A stretch of 64,000 nt of DNA from Cyclobacterium lianum. Its GTDB lineage: Bacteria; Bacteroidota; Bacteroidia; Cytophagales; Cyclobacteriaceae. The stretch spans positions 1 to 64,000 of the forward strand of contig NZ_FRCY01000010.1 in assembly GCF_900143075.1 (NCBI RefSeq), written 5' to 3'. Below, piece by piece: positions 1 to 9,000 of the stretch (position 1 is its first letter; every line of letters starts with the position of its first letter). The translations under genes and the position numbers were made by a program. The notes beneath the pieces are model-generated. The model searched no databases, was not told the DNA's origin, and saw nothing but the letters and a program-made list of their open reading frames with translations.

Positions 1-23
1 AGCAACGTTAAAATACAAAAAAG

Positions 24-67
24 AAAACCCCGGAAAAAGCCTAAAAGCGACTATTTTCGGGGTTTTT
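24..67. terminator. Probable bidirectional intrinsic terminator
   Basis: The arms AAAACCCCG (24-32) and CGGGGTTTT (58-66) pair perfectly. The stem extends inward through AAAA (34-37) and TTTT (54-57) with one bulged base. T-rich tails lie on both strands, so it could stop transcription from either side. The gene it serves on the left is outside the window. Confidence 0.5.
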
Positions 68-1086
68 GAATTAAATTATGTCTATTTAATTCATTCTATG
101 TCAGTATTTTAGGGGTTCGGAAAGAAGCCCTATTATAAAACAAAAATCAAGACCTTGCATCTTCCGATAGGTGGTGAAGTGAGTGCCGGGGATGTCGATT
201 TATTTGATTTTAGTATTTTTTCTTTTTCAATGATATTATAAATGGTGCAGTCAGGAATCCAATCGATTGTAAGATAAAAGGCGGGATGAAGGCTTTAATC
301 AAGACCAACCTTTCTGAAGGGGTACCTTATTTTGTCTGCCTAAAACGGGTATCTACTAATGCAAACGAGTTTTTAAGGACTATGCCTCTAAAAGGAGCAA
401 TTCCCATATTCCGAAAAAGGATTTGACAAATATAATTATTTTGATCTCGGGACCTTTAAACCATTGCATATAGGTAAGATAAAATTACTCGGACAGTTAA
501 ACTCAGATTGATGACTTTCCGGGACCCGATAAGCGGGGAAAAACTTAGGTTCCCCACAAAATGGTGAAGCATATCGCTCTTACAATATCATTATTGTTTA
601 AAAACAGATGAACTATTGAGCTATTATTCAAGCAGAAAAAGTAAAATTTTGATCTGAAATAATTTTTGTTGTTTAGTGAGAATGGAATTAAATCACAGAT
701 ATGAAATGCCATTGATCCTGACCCTGATTTTCACCATCTTCCACAAAAAGATAAAACAGGCGGTGGATTTCTCAACTTTGGTACAAGTTACCGCAAAGAA
801 TCTGTGCTCATAGGTGGATTTGAAGCTTTTCCTGAACAAAACAGAGGATTACTGTAAGTCATTGTTTAAAAAAGAAGTTGGAAATATGCAATTGGATAAA
901 TGGTGTAAATGGGTAGGGGGGTGTTTTTGATAATATCGGAATGCCGACTAAATTAGAGCCAAATCCAATATAATTTTTCAAAAAATAGATTTAGTCGGAC
1001 GACAATAATAAAAATCCATAAAATGCGTATGCAAATTAAGGTAAAAGCATCTAAATTAAATCGTTTGAATAAGACGTTGTAATCGC
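68..1086. other. Decayed region without an intact gene
   Basis: About 1 kb of AT-rich DNA with no complete reading frame. Short protein-like stretches survive on the + strand, for example an open frame at 214-426 without a clear start and another around 690-858 that ends in a stop. They look like the remains of one or more genes broken by stops and frameshifts, but I cannot name a family. The region leads into the IS66 remnant, which suggests insertion-driven decay. Confidence 0.4.
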
Positions 1087-1961
1087 ATAATGCCGCTGCA
1101 CAGGCAACTGGACAAGTAAAGCAAGATGGGCGTAAGTATCCCCGCCTCAAGCGCCTCCAACTGGGTGATGATAGGATGGGAACAGCTCACACCGCTCTGG
1201 GAACTGCTCCGCCTGATGGTCACCAACCAAAAGTATCTTCAAGTAGACGAGACACCGATAAAAGTGCTCGCGATAAGAACAATAAAAATTAAATCCATCA
1301 AGGTTACATGTGGCTTTAATATGCGCCGATAGATCGCCTGGTACTCTTTGACAACAGAAAAGGCAGGGACAATTCCGGCCCCAAAGAAATGTTTACACAC
1401 TTTAAAAGGATCATCTAGACGGACGGTTACCGGTGTATCATTCCTTTTATGGGGACATGAGCATATACATCTGACTTTTTGTATGGCACATGCCAGCAAG
1501 TTTATAGATGGACTCAAAGGCGACCAAAGGCATGTAAACCATATACTCGATGAGATGGAACTCGTCAATGTACTGGAAGACAAAATGAGAAGGGAAGAAA
1601 TCGGTTGGGAGCAGAGGACAAAGGAAAGAAAAGAACACGCATCCCCTATCCTGGAAAGGCTGGGAAAGTGGCTGAAGGAAAATCAGTACAGCTACAGGTC
1701 CGAAAGCCCTATGGGAAAAGCCATCACCCATGCATATAAAAGATGTTCAGGATTGAGTGCCTACGTACTGCATGGGCAAATTGAAATTGACAATGATTTT
1801 GTTGAAATGCAGTTAGGCATCTTGCTGTTGGCAGCAAAGCCTTTTTATTTGCGGGATCGCATAAAATACCAGAAATGACTGCAGCAATGTACTCTTTCTT
1901 GGCGAGCTGCAAAAGGAACAAGGTAAATGAGTTTGAATGGCTCAGGGATGTTTTGAGATAA
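1087..1961 (+). pseudogene. IS66-family transposase remnant
   Basis: Pieces of an IS66 transposase (TnpC) catalytic region can be followed across all three frames. They include MPLHRQLDK before a stop at 1117-1119, MGVSIPAS and the first catalytic acid in YLQVDETPIKVL (about 1234-1270), then a frame change. A second open piece (1348-1878) carries CMAHASKFIDG, MGKAITHAY and EIDNDFVE, the region of the last catalytic acid. Another frame change gives the usual C-terminus, MYSFLASCKRN to WLRDVLR, and the stop at 1959-1961. At least two frameshifts and one stop make it inactive. The N-terminal zinc-finger part and the companion genes tnpA and tnpB are missing. Confidence 0.85.
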
Positions 1962-2131
1962 TACAGTCCCACAAACAAAAGGACCGCTACCAAATCCTTC
2001 CATGTAAATGGAAGAAATATAGAATCAATAAGGACCAATAATCATTCCCAGCTATAATTCCTAGTTAAATCTATTGTGTTCCTCGAACGGAGACAAATCT
2101 AACGAGAAATTAAGGCAAAATCTCGTCTAAT

Positions 2132-3733
2132 TTAATGAATCCAACTAACCTGAAACAACCTGTATCCACTTACACGAATTTCAAAAACTACTGGTTGATC
2201 ATAAGGGAAAACTTTATCTAGATATTCCATATACTGCTGCTTGGTACGGAAATTAAAAAGCGTAATGAAAAATTCAGCATCTTCGATACGGTCAACAAAA
2301 ATCAACCTCTTCGCATCTGTGCGGGGAAAGTTCATCGTGTTGATTTTACCTGTAAAATCACGGCTGTAAATTCGAAGTGTCTTCTCAGGATATAATTCAA
2401 GCAAAGAAGTCAGTCCCTTTTTATAGGAGACTCCGTAATAATCCCGCTCGAAGTTGCTTTCCACATCACCAGCCAACGCATTAAAATATACACTCTGGTG
2501 CGGGTGGTATCGGGCCAAGAAGTAAAGATTTTTACCTAGGTCAAAAGCTGCAAAGACAAGCGATGTGACAAAAAATAGTTGAACTCCCAATACATGCCTT
2601 TTCTTCCTGCAAAATGCAATCAGCACATGTAACCCCAACACCCCCATATACACCAGAAAAGGATATACGAAATACAAATGCCTCCAGCCGTTATACAGCA
2701 CCGAATCAAGCAGAATCACGGAAACTAGTGGAATGGCAAATGCCCCCAATGCAACCATATCCATTCCCAGATACTGTTCCGAAATCCACTTTAGCTTACT
2801 TCCAAAGATTGATGATATCCCAGTTCCTAACCCCACCACCATAACTCCAAGAAAGGACAGGGGAGTTGTAACCGCAATCCAAACAATAATATAATGCCAT
2901 GGCAAAGCCGTCGACCGAACCATTTCCCCCATATATAACATCTCTGCGTACCATCGGAATTGCTTCATGCTATTGAAGGAATATATAAAACTGCCAACCG
3001 GATCCTCCCATAAAACCGGCCAGAGCACAATCGTGAAAAGAACCACGCAGGGAATATATAGAGCAATCCGCCTAAAGACAAGGGCAACGTAACCTTTCTC
3101 TCCTCTTCTGGAAAGAATATGCAGCACCAAATAGCCCAAGGTGAGTAGCGGCCACACAATCCCCACTACCCGACTGCCAATTGCCAATGCACAGGCCAAA
3201 CCGTGTAAAACTGGACCATACTGGTCTCTATCATCCAGTAAGCGGATATGAGTATAAAAGGCAAAAACAAACCAACAAAGCAAAGGAATATCTTTTGGGT
3301 TATACATGCTGTCCCCAAAGATTCGTGGACTTAGCGCCAACATCAACACCCCTGACAAAGCCAGATATTTCGAATTAAATCTACGAATTAAAATCCTGTG
3401 AAATACAACACAAGTACACCAGAAAAGTACAAAAACCATGAGGTGCCGAAGCCGGAACACATCCCTGCTGTTGTCAATGCCAAGTGCAAGCTCCAACCCA
3501 TATGCAAGTGTCTGAAAAAGCATTCCATAGTCACGATGGTCGTATGATGGCAAATGTTCTCCTGTTAGGGAAGATACCTCCGGAAACCAGCCCGTAAACT
3601 CGTTAAAGTATTCGAAGGCCACTATGCCGTGCTTTCGCTGTATGGGTTCATCCGTGCTGATGCCGTAGTCGGTAGATAACCAAATGCCCAGCAGAAGGTA
3701 ACCGAAAAACAGATACCAAACCCAATCCCTCAC
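2132..3733 (-). CDS. Multi-pass membrane glycosyltransferase, GT39/ArnT-like
   Basis: A 533-residue integral membrane protein with roughly 10-12 hydrophobic segments. Near the N-terminus an acidic motif (GISTDEP, residues 24-30) lies in the first periplasmic loop, where GT-C glycosyltransferases of the GT39/PMT type keep their catalytic aspartates. A soluble C-terminal tail of about 120 residues follows. By family such enzymes move a sugar from a polyprenyl-phosphate carrier to a lipid or protein on the outer face of the inner membrane; the acceptor here is unknown. Its start overlaps the stop of the upstream flippase-like gene by 4 bp, so the two are co-transcribed and probably work on the same envelope glycoconjugate. 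Confidence 0.7.
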   Translation of the reverse strand: MRDWVWYLFFGYLLLGIWLSTDYGISTDEPIQRKHGIVAFEYFNEFTGWFPEVSSLTGEHLPSYDHRDYGMLFQTLAYGLELALGIDNSRDVFRLRHLMVFVLFWCTCVVFHRILIRRFNSKYLALSGVLMLALSPRIFGDSMYNPKDIPLLCWFVFAFYTHIRLLDDRDQYGPVLHGLACALAIGSRVVGIVWPLLTLGYLVLHILSRRGEKGYVALVFRRIALYIPCVVLFTIVLWPVLWEDPVGSFIYSFNSMKQFRWYAEMLYMGEMVRSTALPWHYIIVWIAVTTPLSFLGVMVVGLGTGISSIFGSKLKWISEQYLGMDMVALGAFAIPLVSVILLDSVLYNGWRHLYFVYPFLVYMGVLGLHVLIAFCRKKRHVLGVQLFFVTSLVFAAFDLGKNLYFLARYHPHQSVYFNALAGDVESNFERDYYGVSYKKGLTSLLELYPEKTLRIYSRDFTGKINTMNFPRTDAKRLIFVDRIEDAEFFITLFNFRTKQQYMEYLDKVFPYDQPVVFEIRVSGYRLFQVSWIH

Positions 3734-4632
3734 CTTTCTAGTGGTTGAGGGGGAGGCGTTCCTTCAGGGGTAGCGACAGACCAGAAGGAAAAGGCCAGAC
3801 CTAGGACAGAAGACACTGCCAGAGTGGAAAAAAAGAGAAAAGAAAAGGCCACCGCAATGCTTTCCTCTATTTGGAGAACCTGGTAACCATATAGGAAAAC
3901 CAACTCCCTGGCACCAATCCCACCAATTGTTAGAGGGAGGACAGCCACTATGGAGGAGGCCATAAAAAGGATTAGGTAATCTAGGTGCCCAACTTGAACG
4001 CTAAGTGCCTTTAGTATTAGATAGGCACAGAAAAGTTGGCCAAACTGTACCCAGAGGGAGAGGTGGAGGGTAGGTAAAAGTACTCCCATAAAGTTTTTGA
4101 AGGCCAATCGTTTTACCAGCCAATAGGTAGGTATAGTGAGCAGTAACCCGGTCCAGGCCAAGGTATGAAAGTAGGGAATGCTGGGAAGGTTCTCCCTGAA
4201 AAGCATCAGGCAAAATGTGAGCAGTACCAGCAGGGTTAGGCCATTGACTCTATCCAGAAAGGTGGCCATCAAAAGCGGCTTTGTAGCACCCACACCCTTC
4301 TGCCGGAGAAGGATCACCTTGTAAGCATCACCGCCTACACTGCCGGGGAGGAAAAGGTTGTAAAACATGCCAATGTAATAGAGTACCAAGTTATACCATT
4401 CTGTTAAGCAAATGCCCGCAACCCTGTAGAAAAGATTCAGGCGAAAAGCGGAGATGATCTTGGAAATATTAAAGGTTAACAAAGCTAGTAATAGGTATAG
4501 GGGGTGGGAGGAAAACACCGCCAGAAAAATGGATTGTGGGTCTACCAAACGAAAAACAAAATAGAGAGCCGTACCGGATAACAAAAATTTTGCGCACCAT
4601 TTGATAATATCTTTCTTTTTTACTTTATTCAC
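3730..4632 (-). CDS. Flippase-like integral membrane protein (YbhN / LPG synthase TM-domain family)
   Basis: 300 residues with 7-8 predicted membrane helices and the hallmarks of the lysylphosphatidylglycerol-synthase transmembrane domain (UPF0104): the segment YNLFLPGSVGGDAYKV near residues 91-106 and LPLTIGGIGARELVFL near 234-249. There is no soluble synthetase domain, so this is the flippase-like half only. Family members are proposed to move lipid-linked intermediates or lipids across the inner membrane. It is the first gene of a two-gene operon with the GT39-like enzyme (4-bp overlap). Its start lies only 21 bp from a divergent gene. Confidence 0.75.
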   Translation of the reverse strand: MNKVKKKDIIKWCAKFLLSGTALYFVFRLVDPQSIFLAVFSSHPLYLLLALLTFNISKIISAFRLNLFYRVAGICLTEWYNLVLYYIGMFYNLFLPGSVGGDAYKVILLRQKGVGATKPLLMATFLDRVNGLTLLVLLTFCLMLFRENLPSIPYFHTLAWTGLLLTIPTYWLVKRLAFKNFMGVLLPTLHLSLWVQFGQLFCAYLILKALSVQVGHLDYLILFMASSIVAVLPLTIGGIGARELVFLYGYQVLQIEESIAVAFSFLFFSTLAVSSVLGLAFSFWSVATPEGTPPPQPLER

Positions 4633-4653
4633 ACCATTAATTAACTAAAAATA

Positions 4654-5490
4654 ATGTCTAATTCCAAAAATCGGGGCATTTTGTTCCTTTCATTTTTTAT
4701 TATTTTATTCGTTTCTTACAAAAGATGTGGGCAGGTTGAGCCACTGTATACGCACTTTTCGGGGGAAACCTCTGCCTTGAAGGTTCTGTCAGGCCAAGAG
4801 GTGATGCTTTTATATCCCAAGGAGGATTATAAGGTAGATTCGCTAGAAATTATGTTAGAAACCTATGACAATGCCTATATGCTAGCTGTGGAAATTTCTG
4901 GTAGGGAGCCTTTACCGCCACCCCAGAAAACCGATAAATTGCCTGTGGCAATCGTTCCGTCTTCCTGTGGGCGGGGATGTGGTAGGATAGGTCGCAAGGG
5001 TATTGAAATTACGAAAGCTAAATTTGACTTGATCTATAGGGAGTTTGTGGTAAACGGCCGGCATGACCACCTGTTTTTCTACGAGTTGGGCCGGAACTTC
5101 TGGTTTTATGTGGAAGATTCTGCGGACTTAGAGTGGGAGGCAATCAGGACTGGTTTTGCGGTGTTTTTGAGGGACTTGCTGATCAGAGAGCTTAGTTTAA
5201 AAGTTACTTCAATAAACGGAGTTCCTTACATGAGGTATATGGAAGGAAAACAAAGTCGATGGATGCAGTTGATTAGAAATAGGAAATTTATTGAATTTAC
5301 TTGGGAGGAGATACAGCCCATTAAAGAAAAACTTTTTCCACATGCTTCACTTTTCTGGTCCATGCTCTGGTGGGACATATATCAAAAGCGTGGCAAGAAA
5401 GGTGTGATATCGGTCATGGATATGTCTAGGGAAAAACTGCTTTCAGGAAATGGGGAAGCTTGGTTTACATTTTTACTTGGTTTTCAATAA
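4654..5490 (+). CDS. Secreted protein of unknown function
   Basis: 278 residues. The N-terminus (residues 9-22) is a hydrophobic export signal or anchor followed by Cys26. The rest is soluble and rich in aromatic residues. A Cys pair (SCGRGCGR, about residues 104-111) could form a disulfide. The stretch DHLFFYELGRNFWFY (about 138-152) sits where a zinc peptidase would have HExxH, but the metal ligands are absent, so any peptidase origin is speculative. It is transcribed divergently from the flippase gene with 21 bp between start codons. I do not recognise a family with confidence. Confidence 0.6.
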   Translation: MSNSKNRGILFLSFFIILFVSYKRCGQVEPLYTHFSGETSALKVLSGQEVMLLYPKEDYKVDSLEIMLETYDNAYMLAVEISGREPLPPPQKTDKLPVAIVPSSCGRGCGRIGRKGIEITKAKFDLIYREFVVNGRHDHLFFYELGRNFWFYVEDSADLEWEAIRTGFAVFLRDLLIRELSLKVTSINGVPYMRYMEGKQSRWMQLIRNRKFIEFTWEEIQPIKEKLFPHASLFWSMLWWDIYQKRGKKGVISVMDMSREKLLSGNGEAWFTFLLGFQ

Positions 5491-5650
5491 GAAAAGCAGT
5501 TATTGAATAAGATGATTTTTAAATGAAAAAAACAGGACTATATTGCCGTTAAACGCCGAATGTATGGAAAAAAGTATAGGAGCCTTTATCAATTTTCGAA
5601 TTTAATTACAGGTTTTCCAATGATAGATCATATTTTAATTTTTGGCAGAA

Positions 5651-6057
5651 ATGAAGTGGAAGGATCGATATATTTGTAAAAATTGTGGACACACTCAGGA
5701 TTGCACGGGAATTAATGAATTTGACAGTCAGTTCACCAAATGTGGATGAGGGAAAAAAGAAAAACATGGTGGTGGGCATAGAAAATAGAAAGGAATACGG
5801 GAGGTTTTTCCCGTTGATACGGAAGGGTTAAAGACACTATCAAAGGTCAATCTTGGAGGGTTTATGACAGATCACATCGATTAAGTCGCACAGGTAAAGA
5901 CTGACTGCTGGAGTTACTGTAGGGTTTTGGAGGCCCATTTCCCGAATCTGGTCCGAGAAAAATCAGGAAAGAAGGGAGCGAACTTCAAGCAGATGCATCG
6001 GGTAAATATGATGTTCAAATCTTGGCTGACGGGAACCCATCATCCTACATCAACGAA
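5651..6057 (+). pseudogene. IS1595-family transposase remnant, truncated by an IS1182-type element
   Basis: The first piece, KWKDRYICKNCGHT, matches the N-terminal zinc ribbon of IS1595 transposases. It is followed almost at once by KKKNMVVGIENRKEYGR, the region after the first catalytic acid, so the helical middle has been deleted. After frame changes, a third piece (about 5895-6057) reads YCRVLEAHFPNLVREKSG, then MHRVNMMFKSWLTGTHH, the normal C-terminal catalytic region. The frame then stops abruptly at the left end of the IS1182-type element at 6058. No rest of the gene is visible beyond the right end of that element. Confidence 0.7.
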
Positions 6058-6081
6058 GCTGTCCGAAAAGGGCAGCCTTTT

Positions 6082-7753
6082 TTATGTGGCTATTTTTCCG
6101 GAATATTCCGAAAAGTTTGAATCTCCAATATTTCGTAGCACGAATAAACTAAAAGGGTCATTTTCGCCTAAAAGTACCGCTATGTAAATCGGTTTTGAAG
6201 ATGTGAAGACCATTTTAGCTGGAAAGACTGCTGCTGCCATGAGCTTCCTTAGGTTATGGCCGAGTGCCATCAGCATAAATTCCATTGTTACCTTTTCTAA
6301 TCCATTGAATGTGAATCGGTTAAACTTATTGTTGCTTTTCAGCTGGCCGAACACCGCTTCGGGTTCTATCGGGCGATTGCTGCGGTGGATAAGTCCCTTC
6401 TCGCTGGTCAGTAGCTCCCTTGCCTTCGCCTTCAGCTCGTTCTGGCGGTGGTTTACTTCAATTTTCCGATTTCCCTGCCCCTGGTGGCACATCCCCCGGA
6501 GCGGACAGCCTTCACACTGCCGTGCCTGATAGTATGTGACCCGGGATTCATACCCGTTTGCCGAAACCCTTTTGCCGGTCCCCGTCTTTTCCATCCTTTG
6601 GCCCATCGGGCATACATAAAAATCCTTCTCCGCATTGTAAAACAGGTTCTGGGCAAGAAAGGGGTTTTCTTTTGTTTTCCTTTTCTGCTCCTTGTGGAAG
6701 TAATTGTACTTTACGTAAGGTGTAATCCCCTTTTTCTCAAGTATTTCGTAGTTTTCCTCACTGCCATATCCAGCATCGGCCACCACTTCGGTACTCTGTC
6801 TGTCGAAGGCGTTTTCGAACCCCTCCAGATGTGTTTTCAGCGTAGTGGTGTCCCCAGGTGTCTGGTGGATGGAAACATGTGTGATGAACTGGTTTTCCGT
6901 GGATATCTGCGCATTGTAGGCGGGCTTTAGCTGCCCGTTCTTCATGTGGTCGTCCTTCATCCGCATGAAGGTGGCATCCCGGTCGGTCTTGCTGTAAGAG
7001 TTCCTCCGGCCCATCGTCTTGAGGTCCTGCTCATATTTTTCCAGCTTGGGGAGATGCTCTTCCTGGAGCTTCCGCAGTTCCTTTCCCTGTTTTTTGGTAG
7101 GTTCTTTCAGCTTTTTGTTCAGCTCGGCTAGTTTTTCCCGCAGTTCATCAGAATTGATCTTCCTGGGAAGCTCCTCTTTGTTGATTTCCTGATTATCAGA
7201 CTGAATGCTGCTTTCGATGTCCGAAAGAACGGTACCGATCTTGGCTTCCAGTTTTTCCTTGTACTTCTCTACCGAACCCTTCCAGACGAAGGTGTACCGG
7301 TTGGATCTTGCCTCGATCTTAGTGCCATCGATGTACTGCACATCAAGGCTCACATAGCCCATCCCGACAAGCATTTTCACCACTTCGGCGAATAGCCTTT
7401 GGATGTGGTCCTTCAATATCTTTCCCCTGAAGTCGTTGATGGTCCTGAAGTCGGGCGTGGAATTGCCCGCTATATACATAAAATGGATGTTTTCAGTAAG
7501 TTGCCTTAGCGATCTTGCGGCAAGAATATACGTTAGACAAGTAGCTGTAAAACAGCACTTTGATCATCATTCTGGGATGGTAGGCGGAGGTGCCGCCTCC
7601 TTTGTACATCTTTATTATTTCGCTGATATCCAGCTAGTCCACGACCGAATCCACCAAGCGTACGGGATGGTTGTCGGCAATTCTGTCAAAAATGTTGACC
7701 GGGAAGAGTTCAGGACACTTGCCGGTTTGGTTTTTAAAAACTAACTTGGCCAT
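6082..7753 (-). pseudogene. IS1182-family transposase, broken by a stop and a frameshift
   Basis: Reading from the ATG at 7753, the protein starts MAKLVFKNQTGK and carries the N-terminal DUF772 domain (MIKVLFYSYLSNVYS). A TAG at 7634-7636 interrupts codon 40. Around 7498-7505 one extra base shifts the frame; the rest (a 465-residue open frame from 7479) continues with the DDE domain, including DVQYIDGTKIEA and VVADAGYGSEENYE, then a Cys-rich segment and the C-terminal HNLRKLM. An intact copy would be about 556 residues. Two separate lesions make it inactive unless a functional copy acts in trans. Confidence 0.85.
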
Positions 7754-7812
7754 AGTTGCTTTTTTGTTCAACTCCAAAATACCATTTTTGGAGAAAAAAC
7801 AACTAATAAATT

Positions 7813-7842
7813 AGAGGCTGCCAGACTTTTCGGACAGCCTCT
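7813..7842 (-). terminator. Hairpin at the IS right end, probable terminator of the bamA-ompH operon
   Basis: AGAGGCTG (7813-7820) pairs with CAGCCTCT (7835-7842), extended by CC/GG with one bulge. Read on the minus strand it is followed by an AT-rich tract and a run of six T about 15 bases on. It lies 31 bp past the stop of the last ompH gene. A second 8-bp hairpin (7772-7793) lies just upstream of the transposase start. Confidence 0.45.
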
Positions 7843-7873
7843 TATAATTTTAATTAGAATTACCCTCTCTGGT

Positions 7874-8452
7874 TTATTGTCCTGACGGCGGCACGGCACC
7901 TGGCATGGAAGGATCAGGTTGTCCTCCTGCTGGTGCCTCAAGCCCCAATTTAGTCAACACCAAATCGGTAAATGGATCGTCATCTTTGGTGTAAAGCAAT
8001 ACAGGTGCCTGCCCAGCTGCTTCAGCCAACACATGGGTGTAATTGTTCTCTGCGGCTACCGAATTAATCGCATTGTAAACCTTGGTTTGTACTGGCTCCA
8101 GTAATTCCGTGAGTTTCCTGTCGTAAGATGCCTGAGCATCACTCTGGAATTTTTGAAGTTCCTGCTGCATGGTCATTAATTCCTGCCGCCTGGTATTCAT
8201 GGCTTCTTCGGTCATGGTTTCAGCAGTTTGCTGGAATGCTTGTGCCTGCTGTTCAAAATTCTGCCTCTTAGTTTGCAGTTGCTGGCCAAGTTGATTACTA
8301 TAATCTTGGATATCAGCTTCAATTTGTTCCATCTCCGGCATCAGGCTCATGATGTAATCTACATTGGTATAACCGATCTTGATGTCCTGTGCATTGCCCA
8401 TGAATCCAAAGCAAAAGATGGCTATTGCTGATAGGATGATTCTTGCTTTCAT
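7874..8452 (-). CDS. OmpH/Skp-family periplasmic chaperone
   Basis: 192 residues. A signal peptide (about 1-21, cut near GNAQ) leads into an OmpH domain: a short beta segment (IGYTNVDYIMSLMPE), a long charged, glutamine-rich coiled coil (about residues 42-115), and a return segment. Skp-type chaperones hold unfolded outer-membrane proteins on the way to the Bam complex. It is the last gene of the bamA cluster, 15 bp after a paralogue, so the pair arose by duplication. It differs from its neighbour in a Gly/Pro-rich tail (about 175-192). Confidence 0.85.
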   Translation of the reverse strand: MKARIILSAIAIFCFGFMGNAQDIKIGYTNVDYIMSLMPEMEQIEADIQDYSNQLGQQLQTKRQNFEQQAQAFQQTAETMTEEAMNTRRQELMTMQQELQKFQSDAQASYDRKLTELLEPVQTKVYNAINSVAAENNYTHVLAEAAGQAPVLLYTKDDDPFTDLVLTKLGLEAPAGGQPDPSMPGAVPPSGQ

Positions 8453-8467
8453 AATTGTTAAACTTTG

Positions 8468-8998
8468 TTAATTTTGATTGTTTTCTTCTAAACCTAATTC
8501 TTCTATGATAAAATCCGAGTAATCATGTCTTGGATCTGTATAAATTATAGACGTGGGACTTGATGCCTTGTCGAATAAAATAGCCAACCCATTTCTCTTG
8601 GAAACCCGGTCAATCGCATCGTATATGGTCGATTGCAAGGGCTGGAGCAGTTCGGACTGTTTCTGATACAACTGCCCATTTTCTCCAAATATCCTGTTAT
8701 TGAAGGCCCTGGCCTCTTTTTGTTTTTCCCTGATCAGTGCCAGACGTTCCTGGTACATTTCATCAGTGAGCAATACCTGTTCTCCCTGAAGGTCACTATA
8801 CATCTGCTGAATCTCTTCTTCCAAATTTTGTGCCTCTTTTCGCCATTCCAGGCTAAGGGCCTCTATCTCCTCCTGGATCTTTTTGTAATCCGGATGCTTG
8901 TTCAGGATATATTCGGTATCCACGTAGCCCATCTTCTGCCCCATCAGGGCAAGGGGAAAAAGGGAAAGCAAAAGTAACAATTTCAGGGATTTTTCCAT
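8468..8998 (-). CDS. OmpH/Skp-family periplasmic chaperone
   Basis: 176 residues with an N-terminal signal peptide (about 1-20), the OmpH opening MGYVDTEYILNKHPDYK, a long acidic coiled coil rich in Glu and Gln (about 40-110), and the closing segment LAILFDKASS. It starts 2 bp after the bamA stop, which is typical of the bamA-ompH-ompH arrangement in Bacteroidota. The family acts as a periplasmic holdase for outer-membrane proteins. It has no C-terminal extension, unlike the next paralogue. Confidence 0.88.
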   Translation of the reverse strand: MEKSLKLLLLLSLFPLALMGQKMGYVDTEYILNKHPDYKKIQEEIEALSLEWRKEAQNLEEEIQQMYSDLQGEQVLLTDEMYQERLALIREKQKEARAFNNRIFGENGQLYQKQSELLQPLQSTIYDAIDRVSKRNGLAILFDKASSPTSIIYTDPRHDYSDFIIEELGLEENNQN

Positions 8999-9000
8999 AA

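Larger units (their letters stand above)
6058..7842 (-). mobile_element. IS1182-type insertion sequence, inactive
   Basis: An element of about 1.79 kb with related ends. The left end begins GCTGTCCGAAAAGGGCAGCC. The right end read inward begins GGCTGTCCGAAAAGTC and continues with GGCAGCC. The single transposase gene fills it and reads leftward. The size is normal for IS1182-family elements. No clear target duplication is visible and the terminal bases of the two ends differ slightly, so the exact borders are uncertain by a few bases. It sits between the IS1595 remnant and the end of the ompH operon. Confidence 0.7.
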
